Counted from the first letter of the stretch, positions 6,612 to 12,545 are shown. The stretch is DNA of 12,545 nucleotides from JAWLHJ01 sp040904945 (GCA_040904945.1 JBBDSM010000014.1:1-12545), one strand, 5' to 3'. The notes: generated by a model not told the origin, from the sequence alone. A program made the numbers and translations.

Positions 6612-7613
6612 GTGAACGATCCCTCCGGCTCCCCGACCCCCGACCGCGCCCCGCCGCCCGAGCGGCCGGACGCCACGGGTTCGATCCCGCCGCCGGCCAT
6701 CTCGCCCTGGCTCGCCCTGGTCGTCGCAGTCGCGGCGATCTCGTGGGCAGGTCCGCTCGTGCGGCTCGCCACGGCGCCCGCGCTGTCGGTGGCCGCGTGG
6801 CGGATGGTCTTCTCGATGGTGTTCATCGGGATCGTGCTCGCCGCGCGCGGTTCGGTCCTGAAGGGTGCACGGCTCTCGGGACGCGAGTGGGCGTGGGCGG
6901 TCGCCGGGGGGCTCCTTCTGGCGGGCCACTTCTGGAGCTGGATCGCGTCGCTCCGCTACACGAGCGTGGCGAGCTCTGTCGTGCTCGTCTCCCTGCAGCC
7001 CTTCATCGTGGCCGTCCTTTCCGCCGTGCTCCTCTCGGAGCATCCGACGCGTCGGCAGTGGCTCGGCATCTCGGTGGCCATGGCCGGGGCGATGACGGTG
7101 GGGTGGGGCGACTTCGCGCTCGGCCCGAGGGCGCTGTTCGGTGACGCGCTCGCGTTCCTCGCGGCATGGCTCGTGGCCGGGTATTACCTCATCGGGCGGG
7201 TGCTCCGGCGCAAGCTCGATCTCTGGGCCTACGTCGCGGTGGTGTACGGCGTGGCGGCCCTCGCGCTGCTCGCCGCCGTGGCGGTCACGCCCGGGAGCCC
7301 GATGGTCGGCTTCCCCCTCGGCGACTGGCTCGTCTTCCTCGCCCTCGCCGCGGGACCGATGATGCTCGGCCATACGGGTGTGAACTACGCGATCCGATAC
7401 GTGCCGGCGTACGTGGCGAATCTCTTCCTGTTGGGGGAGCCCATCGGAGCGACCCTCATCGCCTGGCTGCTGCCTGCCATCGCCGAGATCCCGCCACCGC
7501 AGACCCTCGCGGGGGGTGCCCTGATCCTCCTGGGGATCGCACTCGGGACAGGCGTCCGGGCGCGCTCCGTCCCACGCTGGCCACCACCCGGCGGTTCCGC
7601 GAAAATGTCATGA
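6612..7613 (+). CDS. EamA/DMT-superfamily permease
   Basis: Inner-membrane transporter of the drug/metabolite superfamily with two EamA repeats and about ten predicted helices. The first is at about residues 30-50 (PWLALVVAVAAISWAGPLVRLA) and the last is LAGGALILLGIALGTGV. Typical features include the S-x-A-x-W-R-M-V-F segment after helix 1, SLRYTSVASSVVLVSLQP before helix 4, a SEHPTRRQWLG loop, and VNYAIRYVPAYVANLFLLGEPIGATLIAWLL in the second repeat. The substrate is unknown; many relatives export amino acids or metabolites. GTG at 6612 is chosen because the preceding frame is not protein-like and the Pro-rich cytoplasmic tail then leads into helix 1; the ribosome binding site is weak (GGACGAG). 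The length of 333 residues is slightly long for the family. It lies 46 nt upstream of the glutamate dehydrogenase gene on the same strand, so an operon is possible. Confidence 0.85.
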   Translation: MNDPSGSPTPDRAPPPERPDATGSIPPPAISPWLALVVAVAAISWAGPLVRLATAPALSVAAWRMVFSMVFIGIVLAARGSVLKGARLSGREWAWAVAGGLLLAGHFWSWIASLRYTSVASSVVLVSLQPFIVAVLSAVLLSEHPTRRQWLGISVAMAGAMTVGWGDFALGPRALFGDALAFLAAWLVAGYYLIGRVLRRKLDLWAYVAVVYGVAALALLAAVAVTPGSPMVGFPLGDWLVFLALAAGPMMLGHTGVNYAIRYVPAYVANLFLLGEPIGATLIAWLLPAIAEIPPPQTLAGGALILLGIALGTGVRARSVPRWPPPGGSAKMS

Positions 7614-7659
7614 GCCCCGCTCGGAGCTTCCGACGACGCATTCCGCAAAGGAGCACCCC

Positions 7660-9015
7660 TTGAGCGACAGCCCGACCGACGACAAGACCCCTCCCACCGC
7701 GACCGTGGCGCGCGCCGTCGACCGTGCGGCGCTCCGCACCGCCGAGCGCGCGGCTCCCCGGGAGGAGACGGCTGCCCCGGTGGATCTCACGCCGTTCGAG
7801 GCCGTCAACTTCCAGTTCGACAAGGCCGCGCGCGTGCTGGAGCTGCCGGAGTATCTGCAGGTCGCGCTGAAGACGCCGTTCCGGGAGGTCCGGGTGGAGA
7901 TTCCACTCCTCGAGGAGGACGGGAAGATCCGCACCTACCATGGCTTCCGCGTGCAGCACAACAACGCGCGGGGCCCCATGAAGGGCGGGCTTCGATATCA
8001 TCCCGACGTCGACCTCGACGAGGCCCGCGCCCTCGCGTCGCTCATGACCTGGAAGACGGCCATCGTCGACATCCCGTACGGGGGCGCCAAGGGAGGGATC
8101 GATCTGGATCCCCGCACGCTCCGCAAGGATCAGCTGGAGCGGGTGACCCGCACGTTCATCGAGCGGATCCATCATCTCATCGGACCGAACGAGGACATCC
8201 CGGCCCCGGACGTCAACACGAATCCGCAGGTGATGGCGTGGATCGTCGATGAATACTCGAAGTTCAACGGGTACTCGCCGGCCGTGGTGACCGGTAAACC
8301 CCTCGAGGTGGGCGGGTCGCCTGGGCGCAACTCCGCGACCGGGCGCGGTGTCGCGGCCATCACGGGCCGGGCCGCGGCCGATCTGGGGCTGGAGGTCAAG
8401 GGGGCGACCGTCGCGGTGCAGGGCTTCGGCAACGTGGGGAGTTGGAGCGCGCATTTCCTGCACGACATGGGCGCGAAGATCGTGGCCGTGAGCGACGTGA
8501 ATGGCGGCGTGTTCCTCGGCGACGGCCTCGACGTCGAGCGGCTCAAGACCATCGTCGATGCGGGAGGCAGCGTCGTCGAATACGAGGGCGCCGAGCGCAT
8601 CGACAACGAAACGCTCATCACGTCGGACGTCGACGTGCTCGTGCCCGCGGCGCTCGGCGAGGTGATCCACGGAGGGAACGCAGCCGACGTTCGGGCCCGG
8701 CTCGTCGTCGAGGGCGCCAACGCCCCGACCACGCCCGTGGCCGACGAGGTGCTGTTCGACCGCGGTGTCACGGTCGTGCCCGACATTCTCGCGAACGCAG
8801 GGGGCGTCACGGTCAGCTACTTCGAGTGGGTCCAGAACCTCCAGCAGTTCCGTTGGACGGCCGAGCGCGTCGACACCGAGCTCACGCGGATCATGGGCGA
8901 GGCGTACGACAACGTGTCGCGGACGGCCGCGGAGCGCCGCATTACCCTGCGCACGGCGGCGTTCGTGGTCGCGATCGAGCGGGTGGCGGCCGCCGTCAAG
9001 CTTCGGGGAGTGTGA
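7660..9015 (+). CDS. NAD(P)-dependent glutamate dehydrogenase (Glu/Leu/Phe/Val family)
   Basis: Reversible oxidative deamination of glutamate to 2-oxoglutarate and ammonium in the cytoplasm. 451 residues: a disordered Ala/Thr-rich extension (about 1-42), then the dimerisation/substrate domain with K108 (PMKGGLRYH), K132, catalytic K144 (PYGGAKGG) and D184 (PAPDVNT), and a Rossmann domain with GFGNVG (255-260). After the second strand comes D279 (VAVSD), an acidic residue that usually favours NAD over NADP, so a catabolic role is likely. EGANAPTTPVAD and the SYFEWVQN segment confirm the family. The start is TTG at 7660, six bases after AAGGAG (7648-7653). The stop overlaps the csaA ATG by one base (TGATG). 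With two asparaginases nearby, this suggests amino-acid catabolism releasing ammonia. Confidence 0.95.
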   Translation: MSDSPTDDKTPPTATVARAVDRAALRTAERAAPREETAAPVDLTPFEAVNFQFDKAARVLELPEYLQVALKTPFREVRVEIPLLEEDGKIRTYHGFRVQHNNARGPMKGGLRYHPDVDLDEARALASLMTWKTAIVDIPYGGAKGGIDLDPRTLRKDQLERVTRTFIERIHHLIGPNEDIPAPDVNTNPQVMAWIVDEYSKFNGYSPAVVTGKPLEVGGSPGRNSATGRGVAAITGRAAADLGLEVKGATVAVQGFGNVGSWSAHFLHDMGAKIVAVSDVNGGVFLGDGLDVERLKTIVDAGGSVVEYEGAERIDNETLITSDVDVLVPAALGEVIHGGNAADVRARLVVEGANAPTTPVADEVLFDRGVTVVPDILANAGGVTVSYFEWVQNLQQFRWTAERVDTELTRIMGEAYDNVSRTAAERRITLRTAAFVVAIERVAAAVKLRGV

Positions 9016-9353
9016 TGGAGCGCATCGCGTGGGACGATTTCGAGCGGGTGGAGCTGAGGGTCGGGCGCGTCGTGGGCGTCGAGCCGTTCCCCGCGGCGCG
9101 CCGCCCCGCGTACAAGCTGCGTGTCGACTTCGGACCGGAAATCGGGGAGCTCCGGTCGAGCGCGCAGATCACCGATTTGTACGAGCTAGAGGAGCTCGAG
9201 GGCCGGCTGGTCGTCGGCGTGGTCAACTTCCCGCCGAAGCAGATCGGCCCGATGGTGTCCGAATGCCTGGTGACGGGCTTCCACGATGCCGACGGCCGGG
9301 TGGTTCTGTGCGTCCCGGACGGCGACGTGCCGCTGGGCGCCAAGCTGCTCTGA
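9015..9353 (+). CDS. csaA: CsaA-type tRNA-binding domain protein
   Basis: A 112-residue stand-alone tRNA-binding (OB-fold) domain. It resembles Bacillus CsaA, a dimeric protein with reported export-related chaperone activity and tRNA binding. Family landmarks are FERVELRVGRVVGVEPFPAARRPAYKL, FGPEIG, SSAQIT, VVNFPPKQIGPMVSE and the PDGDVPLGAKL end. Its length fits the family (about 110). The ATG overlaps the TGA of glutamate dehydrogenase (TGATG) and a GGGGAG ribosome binding site at 9005-9010 lies within that gene, so the two are translationally coupled. Whether it serves protein export or tRNA handling cannot be read from sequence. Confidence 0.92.
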   Translation: MERIAWDDFERVELRVGRVVGVEPFPAARRPAYKLRVDFGPEIGELRSSAQITDLYELEELEGRLVVGVVNFPPKQIGPMVSECLVTGFHDADGRVVLCVPDGDVPLGAKLL

Positions 9354-9397
9354 CGTCGCCGCCTGCGCCTCGCCGGGACATCGTTACCTTGACGTGT

Positions 9398-9422
9398 CGG
9401 CCCGCCCTGTGAGGTCGGGCCG
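9398..9422 (+). terminator. Seven-pair GC hairpin after csaA
   Basis: CGGCCCG (9398-9404) pairs perfectly with CGGGCCG (9416-9422) around an 11-nt loop, 44 nt after the csaA stop. No T-run follows, so it may be a Rho-independent terminator only in a relaxed sense, or a leader structure of the lipoprotein gene. The rest of the 228-nt gap to 9582 shows no gene; TTACCTTGACG at 9384-9394 is a possible but unproven -10-like patch. Confidence 0.35.
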
Positions 9423-9581
9423 CATCGACCACATGGACGTCGGGGCGGCACCGACACGGAGTCGGGATCGCTCCGCATCGAGCGGATGGGAGCGGGTGGG
9501 ATGTCGATAGGCTCAGCCACGGAATTGGACGGACCGGCGCCCCCACCTGCTTCGAGCTCGAACGACACCCGCTCAGGCGTG

Positions 9582-10148
9582 ATGCCCGAGCCGTCCGTAC
9601 GTCACGCCGTCCGCCGCGCCCGGCCCGTGCCGGCGAGCCTCGCATTGCTGCTGCTCGCTCTCGCGTGCGGGGACGGCGACCGGTCTGGTGGCTCTGCCGG
9701 CGAGTCCGGCGGCTCGGACGCGTCGGAGCGCGCCGCCGAGGCCCTCGTCCGGGACCACGCGCGCGCTTGGATGACGGGCGACACCGCCCTCGTACGGAGC
9801 ATTCTGCACGAAGACGCGCTCCTGGCGTATCCGCGCCGGCGCGTCGACCGGGACACATGGGTGGCGGAGCTCGCGGCGTTCCATGAGCAGAACGTCGACA
9901 CCCGCATCTACGTCCACCGGATTATCGTCGACGGCGACAGCTTCGCGGTGGAGTGGCAGTTCGCCACCACCGACCGCGAGACCGGGGAGCGCACCGCCGT
10001 GGGCGATGCGATCATCGGCGAGGCGCGGGACGGTCGCATCGTGCTGTGGAAGGAGTACCTTGACGGACGCGTGCTCGCCCTGCAGCGCTCCGGAGCGCTC
10101 CCCCTCGACGAAGGACTCGAGCCGTTCCCCTGGCCGGAGACCCCATGA
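9582..10148 (+). CDS. SnoaL/NTF2-like lipoprotein
   Basis: 188 residues. Arginine-rich N-terminus, hydrophobic core ASLALLLLA and lipobox LALA-C with the lipidated cysteine at residue 29, followed by a Gly/Ser/Asp-rich linker (30-50). This indicates a lipoprotein anchored on the outside of a membrane. Residues about 52-168 look like an NTF2-like alpha+beta barrel of the SnoaL/DUF4440 sort (VRDHARAWMTGDTALVRSILHEDALLAYP, IIVDGDSFAVEWQFATTDRETGERTAVGDAI, GRIVLWKEYLDGRV). Such domains are catalytic in some proteins and simply ligand binding in others; no function is claimed. ATG 9582 is chosen to give a normal signal length; in-frame ATG at 9501 has a better purine-rich leader (GGGAGCGGGTGGG) but would put 27 extra residues ahead. 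The stop overlaps the next gene's start (ATGA). Confidence 0.8.
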   Translation: MPEPSVRHAVRRARPVPASLALLLLALACGDGDRSGGSAGESGGSDASERAAEALVRDHARAWMTGDTALVRSILHEDALLAYPRRRVDRDTWVAELAAFHEQNVDTRIYVHRIIVDGDSFAVEWQFATTDRETGERTAVGDAIIGEARDGRIVLWKEYLDGRVLALQRSGALPLDEGLEPFPWPETP

Positions 10149-10696
10149 CGCTCGCCGTGCTGCTCACCTCCCTCGGCATCGTCCTCGCGCGCATCGTCGA
10201 CGTCTCGCTCGGCACCATCCGGACCATCTATCTGGTGAGGGGCCGCCGCGCGCGCGCGGCGATCCTCGGCTTCTTCGAGGTCCTGATCTGGATCGCGGTC
10301 GTGTCGGGGGTCATCCAGAACCTCGATCATCCCATCTACATGGTGAGCTACGCATTCGGATTCGCGCTCGGTACCTACATCGGGATCGGGCTCGAGGCGC
10401 GCTTCAGCAGCGCTCAGCAGGTGATCCGGATCTTCTCGCGCACCGGCGACCGGGTCACCGCCCACCTCCGCGACATGGGCTTCGTGGTGACGCAGTTCGA
10501 GGGGGTGGGGAAGGAGGGGCCCATCAGCCTCATCTTCCTGGAGGTGTCGAGACGGAAGATCCAGCAGGTCATGGACGCCGCCATCGAGGTCGACCCGACC
10601 TGCTTCTGCATCGTGGACGATGTCCGGCAGACGTCAGGTGCGGTCGTTCGTTCCGCTTCGTCCCGCCGGCCCCGCGTCTTCGGCATCCGCAAGTAG
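10145..10696 (+). CDS. UPF0316 membrane protein (DUF5698 + DUF2179)
   Basis: 183 residues. Three likely membrane helices occupy roughly residues 3-20, 38-58 and 64-83, with the conserved RIVDVSLGTIRTIYLVRGRR segment between the first two. A cytosolic DUF2179 domain follows at about 90-165 (VIRIFSRTGDRVTAHLRDMGFVVTQFEGVGKEGP, then VMDAAIEVDPTCFCIVDDV). The family is widespread with unknown role; the DUF2179 fold is thought to be a small regulatory or ligand-binding domain. The ATG overlaps the lipoprotein stop (ATGA), with GGAG at 10136-10139, so the pair is translationally coupled. The last about 20 residues (SSRRPRVFGIRK end) are basic. Confidence 0.9.
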   Translation: MTLAVLLTSLGIVLARIVDVSLGTIRTIYLVRGRRARAAILGFFEVLIWIAVVSGVIQNLDHPIYMVSYAFGFALGTYIGIGLEARFSSAQQVIRIFSRTGDRVTAHLRDMGFVVTQFEGVGKEGPISLIFLEVSRRKIQQVMDAAIEVDPTCFCIVDDVRQTSGAVVRSASSRRPRVFGIRK

Positions 10697-10699
10697 GCG

Positions 10700-10713
10700 G
10701 CGTCGGAAGACGC
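10700..10713. terminator. GNRA-capped hairpin between convergent genes
   Basis: GCGTC-GGAA-GACGC is a five-pair stem with a GGAA tetraloop, four bases after the UPF0316 stop and inside the 48-nt gap to the convergent asparaginase gene. It could end transcription from both sides. It lacks a T-run. Confidence 0.3.
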
Positions 10714-10744
10714 GGAGGGCGGCGGTCCGGACGGACTGTGCGGC

Positions 10745-11845
10745 TCACCGATCGAAATACGCCTGCAGCTCTTCCGTGTCCGTGGTCCGCGTCATCGCCA
10801 GCATGAGGAGCACCCTGGCCTTCTGCGGGCTCAGGTTGTCCGCCAGCACTACTCCGACATCGAGGAGCTCGATGTTGTTCGAGTAGAGCGGGACGACGCG
10901 CCCGGTGAGCACCCGGGTGCTGGTCACGACCGGGATGCCGCGGGCCCGGACCTCTTCGATCGCCGTCACCGACCCGCTGCTGACGTGGCCCAGGCCGACG
11001 CCGGCTACCACGAGCCCTTCCATGGTCCCCTGCTCGAGGAGCGCCCGGATGACACGGCCGTCCGAGCCGGCGTACTCCGTCACGATCTCGACCGTCGGCA
11101 GACGGTCGCCCGCCCGGAGCGGGATGGTCTGACGGCGGGTCGGGCTCCGGTAGAACCGCACCTCTTCCACATCGGCGACGCCGAGGAGCCCGAAGGAGAG
11201 CGTCTGGAAGGTCTCGACGTCGAGGGTGTTCGTTTTCGTGACCTCGCGGGCCGCGTTGATCTGGCCGTTCATGACCACCAGGGTGCCCATGCCCACGGCC
11301 TCCGGGGACACGGCCACCCGGACGGCGTTCAGCATGTTGCGCGGGCCGTCGCTGTCGGACTCCATGGCCGAGCGCTGCGCGCCGACCAGGATGACAGGCT
11401 TGTCACTCGTGACCGTGAGGTCGAGGAAGTACGCCGTCTCCTCGAGGGTATCGGTGCCGTGCGTCACGACGACGCCGGCGACGTCCGGCTCGGCCAGCAG
11501 CGCGTTGGCGCGGCTCTCGAGCTGCCGCCACGTCGCCGGCGTCATGTCCCAGCTGTTCACGTTGGCGATCTGCTCCACGCTGACGCGGGCAAGCTCCGCG
11601 AGCTCCGGCACGGCCTGTACGATCTCGTCGCCCGTGAGCGCGGCCCGGAGCGCTCCGGCCTCCGGATCGAAGCGGCTCGCGATGGTGCCGCCGGTGGCCA
11701 GGACCACGACGCGCGGCAGGTCCTCTCCGGCGGGCGCGGCCTGGGCCGACGACGGGGACGGCAGAATGAAGGCCGTCAGCAGCGCAAGCAGTGCCAGCGT
11801 GACGACGCGGCGGTGTCGTGGGGACGAGGATCGGGGATGACGCAT
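10745..11845 (-). CDS. Exported type II L-asparaginase (copy 2)
   Basis: 366 residues, a paralogue of the gene at 4193-5257. The signal peptide has RHRR followed by VVTLALLALLTAFIL, with likely cleavage after SSAQA (about residue 36). Catalytic residues are T51 (ATGGTIAS), T131-D132 (THGTDT) and K204 (AREVTKTNT). ETAYFLDLTV, SDGPRNMLNAVRVA and SPQKARVLLMLA match the type II family closely. As in copy 1, no tyrosine is seen in the AnsB Y25 loop, and the substrate-binding glutamine (AnsB Q59) is replaced by W99 in NSWDM, so substrate range or Gln side-activity may differ. ATG 11845 is chosen for the signal peptide, with GGAGCG upstream; the longer open frame to 11962 is not protein-like. Convergent with the UPF0316 gene and divergent from the selenoprotein gene. 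Confidence 0.93.
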   Translation of the reverse strand: MRHPRSSSPRHRRVVTLALLALLTAFILPSPSSAQAAPAGEDLPRVVVLATGGTIASRFDPEAGALRAALTGDEIVQAVPELAELARVSVEQIANVNSWDMTPATWRQLESRANALLAEPDVAGVVVTHGTDTLEETAYFLDLTVTSDKPVILVGAQRSAMESDSDGPRNMLNAVRVAVSPEAVGMGTLVVMNGQINAAREVTKTNTLDVETFQTLSFGLLGVADVEEVRFYRSPTRRQTIPLRAGDRLPTVEIVTEYAGSDGRVIRALLEQGTMEGLVVAGVGLGHVSSGSVTAIEEVRARGIPVVTSTRVLTGRVVPLYSNNIELLDVGVVLADNLSPQKARVLLMLAMTRTTDTEELQAYFDR

Positions 11846-11887
11846 GCGTGTCGCTCCATGTTCGGTCGATGTTGTGCAGCCATCGAT

Positions 11888-11904
11888 AAGCGCTCGAGGC
11901 GCTT
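11888..11904. promoter_or_regulatory. Inverted repeat in the asparaginase/selenoprotein divergent region
   Basis: AAGCGC (11888-11893) and GCGCTT (11899-11904) flank TCGAG, itself part of a palindromic centre. It lies about 40 nt upstream of the copy 2 asparaginase start and about 90 nt upstream of the selenoprotein start, so it could be an operator. A perfect 10-bp palindrome CTCGCGCGAG follows at 11941-11950. Confidence 0.3.
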
Positions 11905-11956
11905 CTCGCGAATCCGGCGGGGGTTGATCGCCGCGTGAGCCTCGCGCGAGAATGAT

Positions 11957-11980
11957 CGACACCCCTGCAACGACACCCCT
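11957..11980 (+). repeat. Tandem CGACACCCCT direct repeat upstream of the selenoprotein gene
   Basis: CGACACCCCT occurs at 11957-11966 and again at 11971-11980, with a four-base spacer (14-bp period), immediately before the GGAGG ribosome binding site at 11983-11987. Its placement in the 5' leader suggests either a regulator site or an RNA-level element: the CCCCT could pair with the adjacent GGAGG. Confidence 0.45.
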
Positions 11981-11994
11981 ACGGAGGACATGAT

Positions 11995-12345
11995 ATGACC
12001 GACGCGCTGGACTGGCGGTACCACCGCCCTGGCTGACAGAGCTGCAACAAGACGCGGGAGTTTCTCGCGACGCACGGGATCGACGACGGACCGCTTCAGA
12101 GCGCGACCGCCGATCCCATCGAAGGGGAGGACGCCCTGGCCCTGCTCGACGGCATCGACGAGCTGTGGATCGCCAAGGGCCGGAAAATCGTCCGTTACGA
12201 CCTGGCCTCCGCTCGGCCTTCCGACGAAGAATTACTCAGGCACATGCTGGGGCGCTCCGGAAAGCTGCGCGCTCCGACGAGCCGCGTGGGACGGCGCCTG
12301 ATCGTCGGATACAACGCCGATCTGTTGGAGGAAGCGCTCCTCTGA
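11995..12345 (+). CDS. ArsC family selenoprotein, UGA (Sec) at codon 14
   Basis: A 116-residue thioredoxin-fold protein of the ArsC/Spx-like superfamily, containing an in-frame TGA at 12034-12036. The region reads WRYHRPG-U-QSCNKTREFL: the TGA falls on the first position of the CxxC redox motif (U14, C17), where relatives carry cysteine or selenocysteine. After it the frame is open for 102 codons and remains protein-like: LLDGIDELWIAKGRK, YDLASARPSDEELL, GRSGKLRAPT with the expected cis-proline (P94), and RRLIVGYN near the end. This C-terminal pattern agrees with my memory of the described 'ArsC family (seleno)protein' group. ATG 11995 is seven bases after GGAGG (11983-11987). A SECIS-like hairpin follows the TGA. 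Likely a cytoplasmic thiol/selenol oxidoreductase; arsenate as substrate is not implied. Sec insertion is inferred and needs SelA/B/C/D elsewhere in the genome. Confidence 0.88.
12053..12069 (+). promoter_or_regulatory. Bacterial SECIS-like hairpin
   Basis: Within the coding sequence, 12053-12059 (CGCGGGA) pairs with 12063-12069 (TCTCGCG) through seven base pairs including one G-U, closing a three-base apical loop GTT (12060-12062). The loop begins with G and lies 23 nt after the UGA. Bacterial SECIS elements are known to sit just downstream of the UGA, with a small apical loop that has a G in its first positions, about 16-37 nt away. The geometry fits; SelB binding is inferred. Confidence 0.7.
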
Positions 12346-12367
12346 CGGCTGGCGCCGGGCGCTCGCC

Positions 12368-12397
12368 GATGGGAACAGCTCCCGTCGTTCTTGACTT
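12368..12397 (+). terminator. Probable terminator of the selenoprotein gene
   Basis: GATGGGA (12368-12374) pairs with TCCCGTC (12380-12386), seven pairs with one G-U and a five-base loop, 22 nt after the stop codon. It is followed by the moderately T-rich GTTCTTGACTT. The best terminator-like structure in the window, though the T-tract is broken. Confidence 0.45.
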
Positions 12398-12460
12398 CCG
12401 GCCCTTCAGGCGCGAGCCTTGTCCCCAACCGGACCTGGTTCGGTAACATACGAAGTGAAG

Positions 12461-12539
12461 GCGGTGGCTCCTCGGGAGTCTTGACCGCTCAAAGCATGTG
12501 GCCGAGGTGGCCACGCCCCGCGCGGGGTGACCGCGCAAA
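12461..12539. other. Structured noncoding segment with hairpins and a direct repeat
   Basis: Three structures follow one another. 12461-12488 is a two-part hairpin: GCGGT/ACCGC outer, GGCTCC/GGAGTC inner, TCG loop, TTG bulge. 12498-12514 is GTGGCC-GAGGT-GGCCAC. 12516-12527 is the perfect palindrome CCCCGCGCGGGG. The near-identical TGACCGCTCAAA (12482-12493) and TGACCGCGCAAA (12528-12539) frame the last two with a 46-bp period. I see no convincing gene from 12346 to the window end. It may be a promoter or leader of a gene beyond the window, or a structured RNA. Confidence 0.35.
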
Positions 12540-12545
12540 TATGGT

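Noticed and set aside
6366..7373. Minus-strand frame opposite the DMT permease rich in Arg, Glu, His and Gly
   Set aside because: It is the mirror of hydrophobic codons in a real membrane protein gene, and no start context or domain supports it.
7456..8670. 404-residue minus-strand frame opposite glutamate dehydrogenase
   Set aside because: Overlaps a gene with complete catalytic and nucleotide-binding motifs; its own product resembles no family I know.
10985..11938. Plus-strand frame opposite the second asparaginase
   Set aside because: A shadow of a well-supported gene; equivalent frames occur opposite the first asparaginase, as expected from shared codon patterns.
12034..12036. TGA as a nonsense mutation or sequencing error making the ArsC-like gene a pseudogene
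   Set aside because: It is the only stop in the frame, it sits exactly at the redox-cysteine position, the downstream frame is intact and a SECIS-like hairpin follows. A random error is much less likely to land there, although only resequencing excludes it.
12165..12545. Open frames on both strands over the selenoprotein 3' part and the window end
   Set aside because: They lie in other frames than the family-like translation, have no good ribosome binding sites and give Arg/Ser/Pro-rich products typical of GC-rich shadows.
12450..12545. A possible tRNA (including tRNA-Sec) at the right end
   Set aside because: Hairpins are present but no T-arm GGTTCGA-type motif, no matching acceptor stem and no plausible anticodon arm could be found on either strand.
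1..12545. CRISPR arrays, insertion sequences, integrases or attachment sites
   Set aside because: No regularly spaced repeats, transposase or integrase motifs or terminal inverted repeats were seen.

Overview
High-GC bacterial DNA, densely packed, with fourteen protein genes, no RNA genes, no insertion sequences and no CRISPR array. The codon bias, the TTG/GTG starts behind clear GGAGG ribosome binding sites, a stand-alone BTAD-type regulator and a selenocysteine gene of the ArsC family would suit a Gemmatimonadota-like organism. That placement is inference: nothing here identifies the taxon, and Myxococcota or another high-GC lineage remains possible.

Layout. 1-1680 (minus): a membrane-anchored M19 zinc dipeptidase translationally coupled (ATGA) to a MOSC-domain protein. 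1788-2285 (plus): a YfcE/MJ0936-type phosphodiesterase, divergent from the dipeptidase across a region holding an AT-rich palindrome. 2313-2477 (minus): a 54-residue DUF1059 protein, divergent from a BTAD/SARP-like regulator (2575-3330, plus), with three GTTGAT hexamers between them. 3349-6316 (minus): a probable operon of periplasmic N-acetylmuramoyl-L-alanine amidase, exported type II asparaginase and family 2 glycosyltransferase. 6612-9353 (plus): an EamA/DMT permease, an NAD-type glutamate dehydrogenase, and CsaA overlapping the dehydrogenase stop codon by one base. 9582-10696 (plus): a SnoaL-like lipoprotein coupled by ATGA to a UPF0316 membrane protein. 10745-11845 (minus): a second exported asparaginase.

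The main discovery is at 11995-12345 (plus). A 116-residue ArsC/Spx-like thioredoxin-fold protein has an in-frame UGA at residue 14, exactly where the first cysteine of its CxxC redox motif belongs. A strong ribosome binding site precedes it, the frame stays open for 102 codons after the UGA, and a bacterial SECIS-like hairpin with a G-first apical loop lies 23 nt downstream of the UGA. It is best read as a selenoprotein (UxxC), and conventional gene callers would truncate or miss it.

Functional picture (inference): two secreted asparaginases, a glutamate dehydrogenase, a dipeptidase and a cell-wall amidase suggest scavenging of amino acids, peptides and cell-wall fragments with ammonia release, beside a redox selenoprotein of unknown substrate.
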